From NCBI RefSeq assembly GCF_009296165.1, contig NZ_VUAZ01000065.1:16091-80090 (forward strand): a DNA stretch of 64,000 nt, given 5' to 3'. The notes under the pieces were generated by a model that worked only from the letters and a program-made list of their open reading frames with translations, was not told the origin of the DNA and made no database searches. The DNA is from Pseudomonas kitaguniensis. Its GTDB lineage: Bacteria; Pseudomonadota; Gammaproteobacteria; Pseudomonadales; Pseudomonadaceae. Below are positions 8,378-20,754 of this stretch, piece after piece. The position numbers and the translations under genes are program-made. Position 1 is the first letter of the stretch. Each line of letters opens with the position of its first letter.

Positions 8378-9910
8378 TTACCGGGCCGAAGCGAGTTGAG
8401 AGAAGGCGGTGCCGAACCACTGCTGCACGCCATGCATCGTCGCGGCAGAAGTGTCCAGGAACGGTTGCGGGTACACGCCGATGTAGATCAGCAGCACCGC
8501 AAGGCCGAGCACCATGATCAGTTCGCGAGCGTCCATCCCCTTAAGGACGGTGTCGGACTTGGCCGGGCCGAAGTAGGCGCGGTGGATCATGATCAGCGAG
8601 TAAACCGAACCAAACACCAGGCCGGACGTGGCGATCGCGCTGATCCACGGCGTTTGCACAAAGGCACCCATCAGGATCAGGAACTCGCCGATAAAGTTAC
8701 CGGTGCCCGGCAAGCCGAGTGACGCGGCGGCAAAGAACAGGCTGATGGCCGGCAGGTACGCGATGCGCGACCACACGCCACCCATTTCACGCATGTCACG
8801 CGTGTGCAGGCGCTCGTACAACTGACCGCTGAGGATAAACAGCGCGGCGGCCGACACACCGTGCGCCAACATCTGGATTACGGCGCCTTGCAACGCCAGT
8901 TGGCTGCCGGAATAGATGCCGATCAGTACGAAACCCATGTGGGACACGGACGAGAAGGCGATCAGACGCTTGATGTCGGTTTGGGCGAAGGCGAGGAACG
9001 CACCGTAGAAGATCCCGATCAGGCCGAGGGTCATGGCGATCGGCGCGAACTCGGCCGACGCATTCGGGAACAGCGGCAAGGCGAAACGCAGCAGGCCATA
9101 CGCCGCAGTCTTCAACAGGATACCGGCCAGGTCGACCGAACCAGCGGTCGGTGCCTGCGCGTGCGCGTCCGGCAGCCAGGAGTGGAACGGCACCACCGGC
9201 AGCTTCACCGCAAAGGCGATGAAGAAGCCCAGCATGAGGATGTACTCGGTGGTCAGCGACATCTTGGTTTTCAACAGGTCGGCGTAGTTAAACGTAATCA
9301 CGCCGGTGCTGTTGAAGTTGACCAGTACCAGACCGAGGATCGCCACCAACATGATCAGGCCGGAAGCCTGGGTGAAGATGAAGAACTTGGTCGCCGCGTA
9401 AATCCGGGTTTTCTTGCCGTCCGAAGAACTGTGACCCCAGAGCGCGATGAGGAAGTACATCGGCACCAGCATCATTTCCCAGAAGAAGAAGAACATGAAC
9501 AGGTCCAGCGCGAGGAACACGCCGACAACACCGCCCAGAATCCACATCAGGTTCAGGTGGAAGAAGCCCACGTGGCGCTGAATTTCTTTCCAGGAGCAAA
9601 GTACCGAGAGGATACCCAGCAGGCCGGTCAGCAAAATCATCAACAGCGACAGGCCGTCGAGGGCCAAGTGCACGTTGATGCCGAAGCGCTCGATCCACAC
9701 GTGCTTGAATTCAAGCGCGAAGGTTGGATCGACACCCGGTGCCGGAGCAAATGAATAGTCGCCATGGGCCCACAGCCAAAGGCCGAGCGCGAGTTCCAGG
9801 GACATGGTCAGCAACGCGATCCAGCGGGGCAGGGTGGCGCCGAAGCGTTCACCCATCCAGCAGAGCAGGCCGCCGATAAAGGGGATCAGGATTAGCCAGG
9901 GCAGAATCAT
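8378..9910 (-). CDS. nuoM: NADH-quinone oxidoreductase subunit M
   Basis: Antiporter-like membrane subunit of complex I, 510 residues. It contains the conserved [16 protein letters not shown] helix with the key Glu, and the [19 protein letters not shown] motif with the essential Lys and the broken-helix proline. The start [14 protein letters not shown] is preceded by a gaaacga-type weak site. It lies between nuoL (48-base gap) and nuoN, and couples quinone reduction to proton translocation. Confidence 0.95.
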   Translation of the reverse strand: MILPWLILIPFIGGLLCWMGERFGATLPRWIALLTMSLELALGLWLWAHGDYSFAPAPGVDPTFALEFKHVWIERFGINVHLALDGLSLLMILLTGLLGILSVLCSWKEIQRHVGFFHLNLMWILGGVVGVFLALDLFMFFFFWEMMLVPMYFLIALWGHSSSDGKKTRIYAATKFFIFTQASGLIMLVAILGLVLVNFNSTGVITFNYADLLKTKMSLTTEYILMLGFFIAFAVKLPVVPFHSWLPDAHAQAPTAGSVDLAGILLKTAAYGLLRFALPLFPNASAEFAPIAMTLGLIGIFYGAFLAFAQTDIKRLIAFSSVSHMGFVLIGIYSGSQLALQGAVIQMLAHGVSAAALFILSGQLYERLHTRDMREMGGVWSRIAYLPAISLFFAAASLGLPGTGNFIGEFLILMGAFVQTPWISAIATSGLVFGSVYSLIMIHRAYFGPAKSDTVLKGMDARELIMVLGLAVLLIYIGVYPQPFLDTSAATMHGVQQWFGTAFSQLASAR

Positions 9911-9958
9911 GACGGGCTCGTTTCCTTTCGCAGGTTCTTACAGTTCGCAAGGTTCATA

Positions 9959-11812
9959 TCAGACCGCTACCACTACGATGGCGCCGATCACCAGCACGGC
10001 ACCGATCGCCATGGACGCTGCATACCAACGCAATTGGCCGGTTTCGCTGCGGCTCAGGGCGGTATGACCGGCCTTGGCGGCGCGCGGGATCAAACCAATG
10101 GTCTGGTCGAGCGGGTCTTTGCGCAGTACATGGCTGATTGCAAGGTACGGCTTGACGAACAGTTTGTCGTAGAGCCAATCGAAGCCCCAGGCAGCGAACC
10201 ACCAGGCCGACAGGAAGCGGCCGATGCCACTGTTGGCAACGCCGGTAACGAAGCGCCGCTTGCCGAGGAACAACAGCGCCGCCAGCAGGATACCGGCCAG
10301 GGCGATGGCGCCCGAGGCGATTTCCAGGCTGTGCTTGGCAGCGCCACCGGCATGCCCGGCGCTTTCCGGCAGTACACCGGCGAGTGGCGGGGTGATCAGG
10401 GCGCCGATGAACGTCGACAGAACGATCAGCACCGACAACGGCAACCAGTGGGAGATGCCGTGGCCTGCGTGCGCTTCGGTCTTGGCTTCACCGTGGAAGG
10501 TGATGAAGATCAGGCGGAAGGTGTACAGCGAGGTCATGAATGCACCCACCAGGCCTGCGTACAGCAGGTTCTGGTTACCGCTGGCAAACGCTTCCCAGAG
10601 GATTTCATCTTTCGAGTAGAAACCTGCGGTCACCAACGGCAGGGCAGCCAGTGCGGCGCCACCGACGATGAAGCTGGCGTAGGCCAGCGGCAGTTTCTTC
10701 CACAGGCCGCCCATCTTGAAGATGTTCTGCTCGTGATGGCAGGCAACAATCACCGCACCCGAAGCGAGGAACAACAGCGCCTTGAAGAACGCGTGCGTCA
10801 TCAGGTGGAAAATCGCCGCGTCCCAGGCGCCAACGCCGAGGGCCAGGAACATATAGCCGATCTGGCTCATGGTCGAGTAGGCGAGGATGCGCTTGATGTC
10901 GGTTTGTACCAGCGCGGCGAAACCTGCCAGTACCAGCGTCACGCCGCCGACAATGCCGACAAGGTGCAGGATGTCCGGCGCCAGGGTGAACAGGCCGTGA
11001 GTACGTGCGATCAGGTAAACACCCGCCGTTACCATGGTTGCCGCGTGAATCAGTGCAGAAACCGGGGTAGGGCCGGCCATCGCATCCGCCAGCCAGGTTT
11101 GCAGCGGCAGTTGCGCGGATTTACCCACGGCGCCGCCCAGCAGCATCAGGGTGGCGAGGGTGATCCAGAAGTCACCGACCTGGAATTTCTGCGGTGCCAG
11201 CACCAGCAGTTCCTGGATGTTCAGCGTGCCCACTTGTTGGAACAGAATGAACAGGCCGATGGCCATGAACACGTCGCCGATGCGCGTGACGATAAACGCC
11301 TTGAGCGCCGCGTTACCGTTGTTGCGGTTGCTGTAGTAGAAACCGATCAACAGGTACGAGCACAGGCCCACGCCTTCCCAGCCGAAGTACAGGAACAACA
11401 GGTTATCGCCGAGCACCAGGAACAGCATGCTCGCGATAAACAGGTTGGTGTAGGCGAAGAAGCGCGAGTAACCGGCTTCACCGCGCATGTACCAGGACGC
11501 GAACAGGTGGATCAAGAAGCCCACACCGACGACCACGCCAAGCATGGTGATCGACAGGCCGTCGACGTAGAGGGCGAAGTTGGGCTTGAAGCCCTCAACC
11601 GACATCCACTGCCACAGCACCAGGGTGTAGTGACCGCCCTCGGGCGGCGCTACATTGAATTGCCAGATGACGTAGGCGGCAACAATCGCCGACAAGCCAA
11701 TGGAGCCCACGCCAATCAAGGCAGACAGGTTTTCCGACCAGCGCCCGCGAGAGAACGACAGCAGCAGGAAACCGATCAGGGGAAATACGAAAGTCAGAAA
11801 GATCATGTTCAT
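9959..11812 (-). CDS. nuoL: NADH-quinone oxidoreductase subunit L
   Basis: Distal antiporter-like subunit of complex I, 617 residues, with the [20 protein letters not shown] helix (conserved Glu) and the [20 protein letters not shown] motif typical of NuoL. The C-terminal extension forms the long amphipathic lateral helix that lies along NuoM/N. The start overlaps the nuoK stop by 4 bases, indicating translational coupling. A long plus-strand frame over the same bases is an antisense artefact. Confidence 0.95.
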   Translation of the reverse strand: MNMIFLTFVFPLIGFLLLSFSRGRWSENLSALIGVGSIGLSAIVAAYVIWQFNVAPPEGGHYTLVLWQWMSVEGFKPNFALYVDGLSITMLGVVVGVGFLIHLFASWYMRGEAGYSRFFAYTNLFIASMLFLVLGDNLLFLYFGWEGVGLCSYLLIGFYYSNRNNGNAALKAFIVTRIGDVFMAIGLFILFQQVGTLNIQELLVLAPQKFQVGDFWITLATLMLLGGAVGKSAQLPLQTWLADAMAGPTPVSALIHAATMVTAGVYLIARTHGLFTLAPDILHLVGIVGGVTLVLAGFAALVQTDIKRILAYSTMSQIGYMFLALGVGAWDAAIFHLMTHAFFKALLFLASGAVIVACHHEQNIFKMGGLWKKLPLAYASFIVGGAALAALPLVTAGFYSKDEILWEAFASGNQNLLYAGLVGAFMTSLYTFRLIFITFHGEAKTEAHAGHGISHWLPLSVLIVLSTFIGALITPPLAGVLPESAGHAGGAAKHSLEIASGAIALAGILLAALLFLGKRRFVTGVANSGIGRFLSAWWFAAWGFDWLYDKLFVKPYLAISHVLRKDPLDQTIGLIPRAAKAGHTALSRSETGQLRWYAASMAIGAVLVIGAIVVVAV

Positions 11813-12117
11813 CCGCGCATCTCACTGGCAGCGTCGATATCAAGCGTGTGGAAGCGACGATACAGCTGCAGCAGGATCGCCAGACCAATACTGGCCTCGG
11901 CGGCTGCCAGGCTGATCACCAGGATGAACATGACTTGCCCATCCGGCTGGCCCCAACGTGCGCCCGCTACGATGAACGCGAGTGCGGCGGCGTTCATCAT
12001 GATTTCCAGGCTCATCAACACGAACAAAATGTTACGGCGAACCATCAGGCCGACCAGGCCAAGGCAGAACAGGATGCCGGCGACCGCCAGACCATGCTCC
12101 AAAGGGATAGCAGGCAT
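11809..12117 (-). CDS. nuoK: NADH-quinone oxidoreductase subunit K
   Basis: Small membrane subunit of complex I (102 residues, three transmembrane helices), [20 protein letters not shown]. The second helix carries the conserved Glu in [12 protein letters not shown] and the third the Glu in [12 protein letters not shown], both part of the proton path. The ATG at 12117 gives the usual length; another ATG at 12123 adds Met-Thr and would overlap the nuoJ stop. Confidence 0.93.
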   Translation of the reverse strand: MPAIPLEHGLAVAGILFCLGLVGLMVRRNILFVLMSLEIMMNAAALAFIVAGARWGQPDGQVMFILVISLAAAEASIGLAILLQLYRRFHTLDIDAASEMRG

Positions 12118-12119
12118 CG

Positions 12120-12623
12120 TCATTGCTCCTTGGCTTCGTTGCGGCCCAAGTGGAAGGCGGTGATGACTGCAGCCAGCAGCAGCATCGAAGCCAGTTCGAC
12201 CACCAGCAGGTACGGGCCGAACAGGCTGATGCCCACGGCTTTTGCGTCCACGGTGGTGTGGCCGATGGCCTGGCCGCTCTGGTGAGCGAACAGCACATAC
12301 AGCAGTTCAGCCAGCAGCAGCGCTGCCAGGATTACCGGGCCGAGCCAGATGCCGGGCTTGAGCCAGACGCGTTCCTGGGCAACCGACGCCGGGCCGAGGT
12401 TAAGCATCATCACCACAAACACGAACAGCACCATGATGGCGCCGGCGTAGGCGATCACTTCCAGCACACCGGCGAACGGTGCGCCGAGGCTGAAGAAGGT
12501 CATGGCCACGGCGATCAGCGAAATGATCAGGTAGAGCAGGGCGTGCACAGGGTTAGTGTTGGTGATCACGCGAAGCGTGGACACCACTGCAATACCCGAT
12601 GCGAAATAGAAAGCGAATTCCAT
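12120..12623 (-). CDS. nuoJ: NADH-quinone oxidoreductase subunit J
   Basis: Membrane subunit of complex I, 167 residues with about five transmembrane helices. It contains the conserved [19 protein letters not shown] helix, the site of the pi-bulge that changes with the active/deactive state. It is 9 bases downstream of nuoI and 2 bases upstream of nuoK. Confidence 0.94.
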   Translation of the reverse strand: MEFAFYFASGIAVVSTLRVITNTNPVHALLYLIISLIAVAMTFFSLGAPFAGVLEVIAYAGAIMVLFVFVVMMLNLGPASVAQERVWLKPGIWLGPVILAALLLAELLYVLFAHQSGQAIGHTTVDAKAVGISLFGPYLLVVELASMLLLAAVITAFHLGRNEAKEQ

Positions 12624-12632
12624 CTTTCTTCC

Positions 12633-13181
12633 TTAAGGCAGCAAGCTCTTCACGTTGATCGGCTCGGCTTCGTTTTGTGCGGCGCCTTTCGGCTTACCGG
12701 CAACGGCCATACCTGCAACACGATAGAAGTTGTAATCAGGGTTTTTACCGGGACCAGAGATCAACAGATCTTCTTTCTCGTACACCAGGTCCTGACGTTT
12801 GAACTCGGCCATCTCGAAATCCGGTGTCAGCTGGATCGCGGTGGTCGGGCAAGCTTCCTCGCAGAGGCCGCAGAAAATGCAGCGCGAGAAGTTGATGCGG
12901 AAGAAGTCCGGGTACCAGCGACCGTCTTCGGTTTCAGCTTTCTGCAGGGAGATGCAACCCACCGGGCACGCCACGGCGCACAGGTTGCAGGCAACGCAAC
13001 GCTCTTCGCCATCGGGGTCGCGAGTCAGTACGATGCGGCCGCGATAGCGCGGCGGCAGGTACACCGCTTCTTCCGGGTATTGCAGGGTGTCGCGTTTGCG
13101 AAAGCCGTGACCGAACACCATCACCAGGCTGCGCAATTGGGTACCAGTACCCTTAACGATGTCGCCAATATATTTGAACAT
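12633..13181 (-). CDS. nuoI: NADH-quinone oxidoreductase subunit I
   Basis: Peripheral-arm ferredoxin-like subunit of complex I, 182 residues. Two [4Fe-4S] motifs, [15 protein letters not shown] and [12 protein letters not shown], hold clusters N6a and N6b, which pass electrons toward N2 in NuoB. The N-terminal [20 protein letters not shown] amphipathic helix contacts the membrane arm. It is 11 bases downstream of nuoH. Confidence 0.96.
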   Translation of the reverse strand: MFKYIGDIVKGTGTQLRSLVMVFGHGFRKRDTLQYPEEAVYLPPRYRGRIVLTRDPDGEERCVACNLCAVACPVGCISLQKAETEDGRWYPDFFRINFSRCIFCGLCEEACPTTAIQLTPDFEMAEFKRQDLVYEKEDLLISGPGKNPDYNFYRVAGMAVAGKPKGAAQNEAEPINVKSLLP

Positions 13182-13192
13182 GGGTCAAATCC

Positions 13193-14200
13193 TCACTGAA
13201 CCGCAGCCGCTGGCGTGTTCAACAACACCACAGCAGCCGTCACCAGCAAATTGATCAGGGTCAGCGGCAGGCAGAATCTCCAGCTGAAATCCATCACCTG
13301 GTCATAGCGCGGGCGCGGAATAGAGGCGCGCAGCAGGATGAACAGCATGATGAAGAACGCGGTCTTCAAGAAGAACCACAGGAATGCCAATTGCGGCAAG
13401 ATGCCAAACGGTCCGTGCCAGCCGCCGAAGAACAGCGTGACCAGCAGGGCCGAGATCAAAATGATGCCGATGTATTCGCCAACGAAGAACATGCCCCACT
13501 TCATGCCAGCGTATTCAATGTGGTAACCGTCAGCCAGTTCCTGTTCTGCTTCCGGCTGGTCGAACGGGTGACGGTGAGTCACCGCCACGCCAGCGATGAA
13601 GAAGGTACAGAAGCCGAAGAACTGTGGAATGATGAACCACAGGTTCTGCGCCTGGTACTCAACGATGTCGCGCATGTTGAACGAGCCAACCTGCACCACG
13701 ATGCCCATCAGCGCCAGGCCCATGAACACTTCGTAAGACACGGTTTGCGCCGACGCCCGCAAGCTGCCCAGCAGGGCGAACTTGTTGTTACTGGCCCAAC
13801 CGGCGAACAGCACCGCATAGACCGACAAACCGGCCATGGCGAAGAAGAACAGCAAGCCGATGTTCAGGTCCGCGACGCCCCAGGTCGGGGTGATCGGGAT
13901 GACCGCGAAGGCAATCAGCAAGGCGCTCATGGCCACCACCGGTGCCAGGGTGAAGATCACCTTGTCGGCAAACGGCGGCGTCCAGTCTTCCTTGAAGAAC
14001 ATTTTGAGCATGTCGGCAGCGATCTGGAACATACCAAACGGGCCAACGCGGTTCGGGCCGTAACGGTCCTGCCACCAGCCCAGCAAGCGTCGTTCGACGA
14101 AGCTGAGCAAGGCGCCCGCAACCACCACGGCCAACAGGATCACGATGGCCTTGACGACCGAGATGATCGCGTCGATCACTTCAGGGGTGAACCAGGTCAT
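13193..14200 (-). CDS. nuoH: NADH-quinone oxidoreductase subunit H
   Basis: Membrane subunit of complex I that forms the quinone-binding chamber with NuoB and NuoD. The 335-residue protein has about eight transmembrane helices and the signatures [20 protein letters not shown] and [20 protein letters not shown]. The start ATG overlaps the nuoG stop by 4 bases. Confidence 0.95.
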   Translation of the reverse strand: MTWFTPEVIDAIISVVKAIVILLAVVVAGALLSFVERRLLGWWQDRYGPNRVGPFGMFQIAADMLKMFFKEDWTPPFADKVIFTLAPVVAMSALLIAFAVIPITPTWGVADLNIGLLFFFAMAGLSVYAVLFAGWASNNKFALLGSLRASAQTVSYEVFMGLALMGIVVQVGSFNMRDIVEYQAQNLWFIIPQFFGFCTFFIAGVAVTHRHPFDQPEAEQELADGYHIEYAGMKWGMFFVGEYIGIILISALLVTLFFGGWHGPFGILPQLAFLWFFLKTAFFIMLFILLRASIPRPRYDQVMDFSWRFCLPLTLINLLVTAAVVLLNTPAAAVQ

Positions 14201-16911
14201 TGCGCTGCCTCCTGCAGACCGTCAACGGTTTTGCCAAAGATCGCCGGCGGAATACCGGCCAGGCCTTTTGGCAATGCAACCAGGCCAGCACCCAACTCCT
14301 CGTTGATGCGCAGCGGCAGACGCAGGGTCTGGCCCGCCACGCTCAGGCTGAGCAGGGCACCGTCGTTGACGCCCAGGCGATCAGCTTCGGACTTGGCCAC
14401 CGACACGTACGCTTCTGGAATGCGCTCTTGCACCGGCGCGGCTTTGGAAGAGGTCTCTTCGCTGCCGAACAAGTGGAAGAACGGCACAACCTGCCAAGTG
14501 CCTTGCGCCGGGTTGAACGGGCGCGGTACAGCGGCAAACCAGTTCAGCGCGTCGCCAGTGCTTTCGATCAGTCGAGTGCCTGGGTCACCCGCGCGGATGT
14601 GACCACCGACTTCATCCTGGAACTTGTTCCAGGCTTGCGGCGAGTTCCAACCCGGCGACCAGGCAAACGGCACCTGTTGACGCGGTTCGACCGAACCCGA
14701 ATAGCCTTCCATGGAGAAGGCGAACGCGGTGTCGTTGTCTTGTGGCGTACGCGGTTCGTGCACGCTGATGTCGGCGCGCATCGCGGTACGGCCGGAGTAA
14801 CGCAGCGGTTCACGCGCCAGTTTCAGGCCCTTGATGCGGAACGCGGCGGACGGTGCGGCGTCGACGATACGCGCAAGCTGCGGCGCGCTGGCGGCGACGG
14901 CTGCGGTGACGTGGTCGAGCTGGGTCCAGTCAATCGGCTGGTTCAGCAAGGTCGCGCGCAGGGCATGCAGCCAGCGCCAGCCTTCGTGAACCAGAATGCT
15001 GGCGTCCATGTATTTCGGATCGAACACCTGGAAGAAGCGCTGGGCGCGGCCTTCCTGGCTGACCAGCGTACCGTCGCCTTCGGCGAAAGAGGCGGCTGGC
15101 AGCACCAGGTCGGCACGTTCGCTGGTGGCGGTTTTCTGGTGGTCGGCGACGATCAGTACTTTGGCGGCATCCAGCGCGGCGTCGACCTTGGCCGAATCCG
15201 TGCGGGTGTACAGGTCGTTTTCCAGCACCACGATAGCGTCGGCCGTGCCGTCGATCACGCTTTGCAGGGCGGCATCCAGCGACTCGCCACCGAGCATGGC
15301 CAGGCCGAGGCTGTTGGCTTCCGGCACAACCAGGCTGATCGAGCCGTTTTTGTCACGCAGCTTCAAGGCTTTGGCGATGTTGGCAGCCGCTTCGATCAGC
15401 GCCTTGGAACCCAGCGAGGTACCGGCGATGATCAATGGGCGCTTGGCCGCGAGCAAGGCGTCGGCGATGCGCTGGGCCAGTTCCACGGCTTCAGTGTCGA
15501 GGCCTTCAACGGCAGGCGCGCTGGCGTCGAGGGCGTGGGCCACGGCAAAACCGATGCGGGCCAAGTCGTCCGGCGCTGCGTGCACGCATTCTTCGGCGAT
15601 GTCGTCGAGCTTGGTTTCCGCCAGGCTTGCGATAAACAGCGGGTTCAGCGCGTGCTGGCCGATGTTTTTAACCGCAGCGTCGAGCCACGGCTGTACGCGC
15701 ATGGCGTCGGCCATGTCTTCGGCCTTGCCTTTGACCGACTGGCGCAGCGACAGGGCGATACGCGCGGCGGTTTGTGTGAGGTCTTCACCGAGCACGAAAA
15801 TCGCATCGTGGTCTTCGATGTCGCGCATGTTCGGCACCGGCAGCGGGCTGTCGTTCAGCACTTGCAGCACCAGACGGATGCGCTCCAGTTCACCGGCTTC
15901 GATACCCGAGTAGAAGTGCTCGGCGCCGACCAGCTCGCGCAGCGCGTAGTTGCTTTCGAGGCTGGCGCGCGGCGAACCGATACCGACGATGTTGCGACCG
16001 CGCAGCAGCTCGGCGGCTTTATCCAGCGCAGCGTCGAGGCTCAGCTTGGCACCATCGGCCAGCAGCGGCTGGCGCGGGCGGTCTTCGCGGTTGACGTAGC
16101 CATAACCGAAGCGGCCACGGTCGCACAGGAAGTACTGGTTGACCGAACCGTTGAAGCGGTTTTCGATGCGGCGCAGTTCGCCGTAACGTTCGCCCGGCGA
16201 GATGTTGCAGCCGCTGGAGCAGCCATGGCAGATGCTCGGCGAGAACTGCATGTCCCACTTGCGGTTGTAGCGCTCGGAGTGGGTTTTGTCGGTAAACACA
16301 CCGGTCGGGCAGACCTCGGTGAGGTTGCCCGAGAATTCGCTTTCGAGCACGCCGTCTTCAACACGACCGAAGTACACGTTGTCGTGGGCGCCGAAGACGC
16401 CGAGGTCGGTGCCGCCGGCGTAGTCTTTATAGAAGCGTACGCAACGGTAACAGGCGATGCAGCGGTTCATTTCGTGGGAAATGAACGGGCCGAGTTGCTG
16501 GTTTTGGTGAGTACGCTTGGTGAAGCGATAACGCCGCTCGTTGTGGCCGGTCATCACCGTCATGTCTTGCAGGTGGCAGTGACCGCCTTCCTCACAGACC
16601 GGGCAGTCGTGAGGGTGGTTGGTCATCAGCCATTCGACCACACTGGCGCGGAACGCCTTGGATTCTTCATCTTCGATGGAGATCCAGGTGTTGTCGGTGG
16701 CTGGCGTCATGCAGGACATGACGATACGACCACGGGTGTCGTTCTCGTCGGTGTATTGCTTGACCGCACACTGGCGACAGGCACCGACGCTACCAAGCGC
16801 TGGGTGCCAGCAGAAATACGGGATGTCGAGGCCTAGTGACAGACATGCCTGTAACAGGTTGTCCGCCCCATCGACTTCGAGCGCTTTGCCGTCTACGTGG
16901 ATAGTGGCCAT
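14197..16911 (-). CDS. nuoG: NADH-quinone oxidoreductase subunit G
   Basis: Largest peripheral subunit of complex I, 904 residues. The N-terminus has the [2Fe-2S] domain (cysteines in [17 protein letters not shown]), then a His/Cys cluster site ([13 protein letters not shown]), the [20 protein letters not shown] and TEVCPTGVF [4Fe-4S] sites, and the extra [11 protein letters not shown] motif of cluster N7. The remainder is a molybdopterin-oxidoreductase-like domain without cofactor. It ends coupled to nuoH and is separated from nuoF by an unusually large 135-base gap in which I see no gene. Confidence 0.95.
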   Translation of the reverse strand: MATIHVDGKALEVDGADNLLQACLSLGLDIPYFCWHPALGSVGACRQCAVKQYTDENDTRGRIVMSCMTPATDNTWISIEDEESKAFRASVVEWLMTNHPHDCPVCEEGGHCHLQDMTVMTGHNERRYRFTKRTHQNQQLGPFISHEMNRCIACYRCVRFYKDYAGGTDLGVFGAHDNVYFGRVEDGVLESEFSGNLTEVCPTGVFTDKTHSERYNRKWDMQFSPSICHGCSSGCNISPGERYGELRRIENRFNGSVNQYFLCDRGRFGYGYVNREDRPRQPLLADGAKLSLDAALDKAAELLRGRNIVGIGSPRASLESNYALRELVGAEHFYSGIEAGELERIRLVLQVLNDSPLPVPNMRDIEDHDAIFVLGEDLTQTAARIALSLRQSVKGKAEDMADAMRVQPWLDAAVKNIGQHALNPLFIASLAETKLDDIAEECVHAAPDDLARIGFAVAHALDASAPAVEGLDTEAVELAQRIADALLAAKRPLIIAGTSLGSKALIEAAANIAKALKLRDKNGSISLVVPEANSLGLAMLGGESLDAALQSVIDGTADAIVVLENDLYTRTDSAKVDAALDAAKVLIVADHQKTATSERADLVLPAASFAEGDGTLVSQEGRAQRFFQVFDPKYMDASILVHEGWRWLHALRATLLNQPIDWTQLDHVTAAVAASAPQLARIVDAAPSAAFRIKGLKLAREPLRYSGRTAMRADISVHEPRTPQDNDTAFAFSMEGYSGSVEPRQQVPFAWSPGWNSPQAWNKFQDEVGGHIRAGDPGTRLIESTGDALNWFAAVPRPFNPAQGTWQVVPFFHLFGSEETSSKAAPVQERIPEAYVSVAKSEADRLGVNDGALLSLSVAGQTLRLPLRINEELGAGLVALPKGLAGIPPAIFGKTVDGLQEAAQ

Positions 16912-17046
16912 GGTTCAAAGGTCTTCGTTGGCCCGTTGTCAGCGGGCGTGGCTAATGGAATCTTGTTATTCATGTGCATCTACACAGCCTTTACGGCGTC
17001 AGCACATGAGCAGGCGCAGGGCACGGACCCTGCGCCAGGTTATGCG

Positions 17047-18402
17047 TTACGCGCCGACTACGATCGGCCTCGCCAGAGGCGGGACGGCGGCGCTGGTAGG
17101 CGCGATGCCGGCTTCGAACTCCGAGCGGAAGTATTTGATTGCGCTGCCCAATGGCTCCACGGCGCCCGGTGCGTGAGCACAGAAGGTCTTGCCAGGGCCG
17201 AGAAAACCGACCAGACCGAGCAAGGTTTCGATGTCACCTTCGCGGCCTTCGCCGTTTTCCAGGGCCATCAGCAGCTTCACGCTCCACGGCAAACCGTCGC
17301 GGCATGGGGTGCAGAACCCGCAGGATTCGCGGGAGAAGAACTGCTCCATGTTGCGCAGCAACGACACCATGTTCACGGTGTTGTCCACCGCCATCGCCAG
17401 GCCAGTACCCATCCGGGTGCCAACCTTGCCGATGCCGCCAGCATACATTTGTGCGTCGAGGTGCTCGGGCAGCAGGAAGCCGGTGCCGGCGCCGCCTGGC
17501 TGCCAGGCTTTCAAGGTGTAGCCGTCGCGCATGCCGCCGGCGTAGTCCTCGAACAACTCGCGCGCGGTCACGCCGAATGGCAGCTCCCACAGGCCAGGGT
17601 TCTTGACCTTGCCGGAGAAGCCCATGAGCTTGGTGCCCATGTCTTCACTGCCTTCGCGGGCCAACGATTTGTACCACTCCACGCCATCGCCGATGATCGC
17701 CGGCACGTTGCACAGGGTTTCAACGTTGTTCACGCACGTCGGCTTGCCCCACACGCCAACGGCGGCAGGGAAGGGCGGCTTGGAACGCGGGTTGGCGCGG
17801 CGGCCTTCGAGGGAGTTGATCAGTGCGGTTTCTTCACCGCAGATGTAACGCCCGGCGCCGGTGTGCACGAACAGTTCGAAGTCAAAACCCGAACCGAGGA
17901 TGTTCTTGCCCAGCAGGCCAGCGGCTTTGGCTTCTTGCACGGCACGGTTGAGGTGCTTGGCGGCGGTGGTGTATTCGCCGCGCAGGAAGATGTAGCCACG
18001 GTAGGTTTTCAACGCACGGGCGCTGATCAGCATGCCTTCGATCAGCAGATGGGGCAGTTGCTCCATCAGCATGCGGTCTTTCCAGGTGTTCGGCTCCATT
18101 TCATCCGCGTTGCACAGCAGGTAGCGGATGTTGATGGATTCGTCTTTGGGCATCAGGCCCCACTTTACCCCGGTGGGGAAGCCAGCACCGCCGCGACCTT
18201 TAAGGCCTGCGTCTTTCACGGTCTGGACGATGTCGTCCTGGGCCATCTCGGCGAAGGCTTTGCGCGCCGCCGCGTAACCGTTCTTGGCCTGGTATTCGTC
18301 GAGCCATACCGCCTCGCCGTCGTCACGCAGGCGCCAGGTCAGCGGGTGGGTCTCGGCCGAACGCTTGATCAGGTTGGCCGGGCCAAAGGAAGTCAGGGTC
18401 AT
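17047..18402 (-). CDS. nuoF: NADH-quinone oxidoreductase subunit F
   Basis: NADH- and FMN-binding subunit of complex I, 451 residues. The glycine-rich [17 protein letters not shown] loop binds NADH/FMN, and [12 protein letters not shown] with a later cysteine holds cluster N3. It oxidises NADH and passes electrons one at a time into the Fe-S chain. The start overlaps the nuoE stop by 4 bases, so its translation is normally coupled to nuoE, which matters because nuoE is frameshifted here. Confidence 0.95.
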   Translation of the reverse strand: MTLTSFGPANLIKRSAETHPLTWRLRDDGEAVWLDEYQAKNGYAAARKAFAEMAQDDIVQTVKDAGLKGRGGAGFPTGVKWGLMPKDESINIRYLLCNADEMEPNTWKDRMLMEQLPHLLIEGMLISARALKTYRGYIFLRGEYTTAAKHLNRAVQEAKAAGLLGKNILGSGFDFELFVHTGAGRYICGEETALINSLEGRRANPRSKPPFPAAVGVWGKPTCVNNVETLCNVPAIIGDGVEWYKSLAREGSEDMGTKLMGFSGKVKNPGLWELPFGVTARELFEDYAGGMRDGYTLKAWQPGGAGTGFLLPEHLDAQMYAGGIGKVGTRMGTGLAMAVDNTVNMVSLLRNMEQFFSRESCGFCTPCRDGLPWSVKLLMALENGEGREGDIETLLGLVGFLGPGKTFCAHAPGAVEPLGSAIKYFRSEFEAGIAPTSAAVPPLARPIVVGA

Positions 18403-18895
18403 GGGTAGCCCTCGAGCAATTGGGTCACGCCAGCAGGCTGCACGTCACCGAATGTGTCGTCGTCGATCATCAACGCCGGCGCCTTGTCGCAGTTGCCCAG
18501 GCAGCACACCGGCAGCAGCGTGAAGCGGCCGTCGGCGGTGGTTTGGCCGAGGCCGATGCCCAGTTTGGCCTGGATTTCGCTGACCACCGACTCGTGGCCA
18601 CCGATGTAGCAAACCATGCTGTCGCACACGCGAATAATGTGGCGGCCCACCGGCTGGCGGAAGATCTGGCTATAGAACGTCGCCACGCCTTCCACGTCGC
18701 TGGCCGGAATGCCGAGCATATCGCCGATGGCGTAGAGGGCGCCGTCCGGCACCCAGCCACGTTCCTTCTGGACGATCTTCAAGGCTTCGATCGACGCGCG
18801 CGCGGGTCTTCGTAGTGATGCAGCTCGTGCTCGATGGCCGAGCGCTCGGTTTCACTCAGGGTGAAACGGTCTGTCTGGATAAGCGTGCTATTCAT
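18399..18895 (-). pseudogene. nuoE: NADH-quinone oxidoreductase subunit E, frameshifted by one base
   Basis: NuoE carries the [2Fe-2S] cluster N1a beside NuoF. The true start is the ATG at 18895, two bases after the nuoCD stop (MNSTLIQTDRFTLSETERSA). Reading continues to YEDPRA and is then lost in an alternating-CG tract at about 18793-18804. The normal continuation (SIEALKIVQKERGWVPDGAL) is in a different frame and runs intact to 18399 with the four cluster cysteines (CDSMVC and CCLGNC). Adding one G restores 165 aa, the normal length. If real, only a later in-frame Met would give a 127-aa product lacking the N-terminal helices. A CG-tract consensus error is quite likely. Confidence 0.85.
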
Positions 18896-18897
18896 GC

Positions 18898-20682
18898 TTA
18901 GCGGTCCACGTCGGCCATAACGAAATCGATACTACCCAGGTACGCAATCAAGTCCGCGACCATTTCACCTTTGATCACCGAAGGGATCTGCTGCAGGTGC
19001 GGGAAGCTTGGGGTACGAATCCGGGTGCGGTAGCTCATGGTGCCGCCATCGCTCGTCAGGTAATAACTGTTGATACCCTTGGTCGCTTCAATCATCTGGA
19101 AGGATTCGTTGGCCGGCATTACCGGGCCCCACGAAACTTGCAGGAAGTGCGTGATCAGGGTTTCGATGTGCTGCAGCGTGCGCTCTTTCGGCGGCGGCGT
19201 GGTCAGTGGGTGATCCGCCTTGTACGGGCCGGCCGGCATGTTGCGCATGCACTGCTCAATGATCTTCAGGCTCTGGCGCATTTCTTCAACGCGCACGATG
19301 CAACGGTCATAGGCATCGCCGTTGGCCGCCAGCGGTACTTCGAATTCGAAGTTCTCGTAGCCGGAGTACGGGCGCGCTTTACGCAGGTCGAAATCGCAAC
19401 CGGTGGAACGCAAGCCGGCACCGGTGACGCCCCATTCCAGTGCCTCTTTGGTGTTGTAGGCCGCGACGCCGATGGTACGGCCCTTGAGAATGCTGTTGTC
19501 CAACGCGGCTTTCTGGTACTCGTCCAGACGCTTGGGCATCCAGTCGATGAATTCCTTGACCAGCCGCTCCCAACCGTTCGGCAGGTCGTGGGCCACGCCG
19601 CCAATGCGATACCAGGCCGGGTGCAGGCGGAAACCGGTCACCGCTTCGATCACCTTGTAGGCGCGCTGACGGTCGGTGAAGGTAAAAAACACCGGGGTCA
19701 TGGCGCCGACGTCCTGAATATACGTACCCAGGAACAGCAGGTGGCTGGTGATGCGGAAGAACTCGGCCATCATGATGCGGATGGTGTCGACGCGGTCCGG
19801 CACCTTGATACCGGCGAGCTTCTCGACCGAGAGCACGTAGGGCAGGTTGTTCATCACGCCGCCGAGGTAGTCGATACGGTCGGTGTACGGGATGAAACTG
19901 TGCCAGGACTGACGCTCGGCCATTTTTTCGGCACCACGGTGGTGGTAACCGACGTCCGGCACGCAGTCGACGATTTCTTCGCCGTCCAGTTGCAGGATGA
20001 TACGGAACGCACCGTGCGCCGAAGGGTGGTTCGGGCCAAGGTTGAGGAACATGTAGTCCTCGTTGGTGCCGGAACGCTTCATGCCCCAGTCTTCAGGGCG
20101 AAAGCGCGCAGCTTCCTCTTCCAGCTGCTGTTTGGCCAGGGTCAGGCTGAACGGGTCGAATTCAGTCGCGCGGGCAGGGAAGTCCTTGCGCAGCGGGTGA
20201 CCTTCCCAGGTCGGCGGCATCATGATGCGCGACAGGTGCGGGTGGCCCGGGAAGTCGATGCCGAACATGTCCCAGACTTCGCGCTCGTACCAGTTGGCGT
20301 TGGGCCAGATGCCGGTCACGGTCGGCACGCTCAGGTCGCTTTCGCTCAGCGCAACCTTGATCATCACGTCGCTGTTACGTTCCAGCGACATCAGGTGGTA
20401 GAACACGGTGAAATCGGCGCCGCTCGGCAGCCCTTGGCGCTTGGTGCGCAAGCGCTCGTCCACGCCATGCAGGTCATAGAGCATGACGTACGGCTTGGGC
20501 AGGTTGCGCAGGAAGCTCAGTACTTCGACGAGCTTGGCGCGCGCCACCCACAGCACCGGCATACCGGTGCGCGTGGCCTGGGCGGTGAAGGCCTCAGGGC
20601 CAAAACGGTGATTGAGTTCGACGACCACATCCTGGTCGTCTGCCTTATAAGGCGGGATGCGTCGAGCACTGCCTGTAGTCAT
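18898..20682 (-). CDS. nuoC: NADH-quinone oxidoreductase subunit C/D (fused)
   Basis: Fused 594-residue subunit linking the peripheral and membrane arms of complex I. The N-terminal about 190 residues are the 30-kDa NuoC domain ([20 protein letters not shown] signature); the rest is the 49-kDa NuoD domain ([16 protein letters not shown], and [20 protein letters not shown]), which forms the quinone-reduction site. The fusion is normal for gammaproteobacteria (also named nuoCD). It is 72 bases downstream of nuoB and 2 bases upstream of the nuoE start. Confidence 0.95.
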   Translation of the reverse strand: MTTGSARRIPPYKADDQDVVVELNHRFGPEAFTAQATRTGMPVLWVARAKLVEVLSFLRNLPKPYVMLYDLHGVDERLRTKRQGLPSGADFTVFYHLMSLERNSDVMIKVALSESDLSVPTVTGIWPNANWYEREVWDMFGIDFPGHPHLSRIMMPPTWEGHPLRKDFPARATEFDPFSLTLAKQQLEEEAARFRPEDWGMKRSGTNEDYMFLNLGPNHPSAHGAFRIILQLDGEEIVDCVPDVGYHHRGAEKMAERQSWHSFIPYTDRIDYLGGVMNNLPYVLSVEKLAGIKVPDRVDTIRIMMAEFFRITSHLLFLGTYIQDVGAMTPVFFTFTDRQRAYKVIEAVTGFRLHPAWYRIGGVAHDLPNGWERLVKEFIDWMPKRLDEYQKAALDNSILKGRTIGVAAYNTKEALEWGVTGAGLRSTGCDFDLRKARPYSGYENFEFEVPLAANGDAYDRCIVRVEEMRQSLKIIEQCMRNMPAGPYKADHPLTTPPPKERTLQHIETLITHFLQVSWGPVMPANESFQMIEATKGINSYYLTSDGGTMSYRTRIRTPSFPHLQQIPSVIKGEMVADLIAYLGSIDFVMADVDR

Positions 20683-20754
20683 GGTTTTTTATCGCTTTGG
20701 GTCAACGTAAAGAATGAAGCCAGGTGTTCGTTCTATATAAGAAGCGGTGCTGGA

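Noticed and set aside
10034..12163. 709-residue open frame on the plus strand
   Set aside because: Antisense to nuoL/nuoK; composition (Gln/His/Arg-rich, no domain) is that of a high-GC shadow, while the minus strand encodes conserved complex I subunits.
14200..16836. 878-residue open frame on the plus strand
   Set aside because: Exact antisense of nuoG, whose Fe-S motifs are unmistakable.
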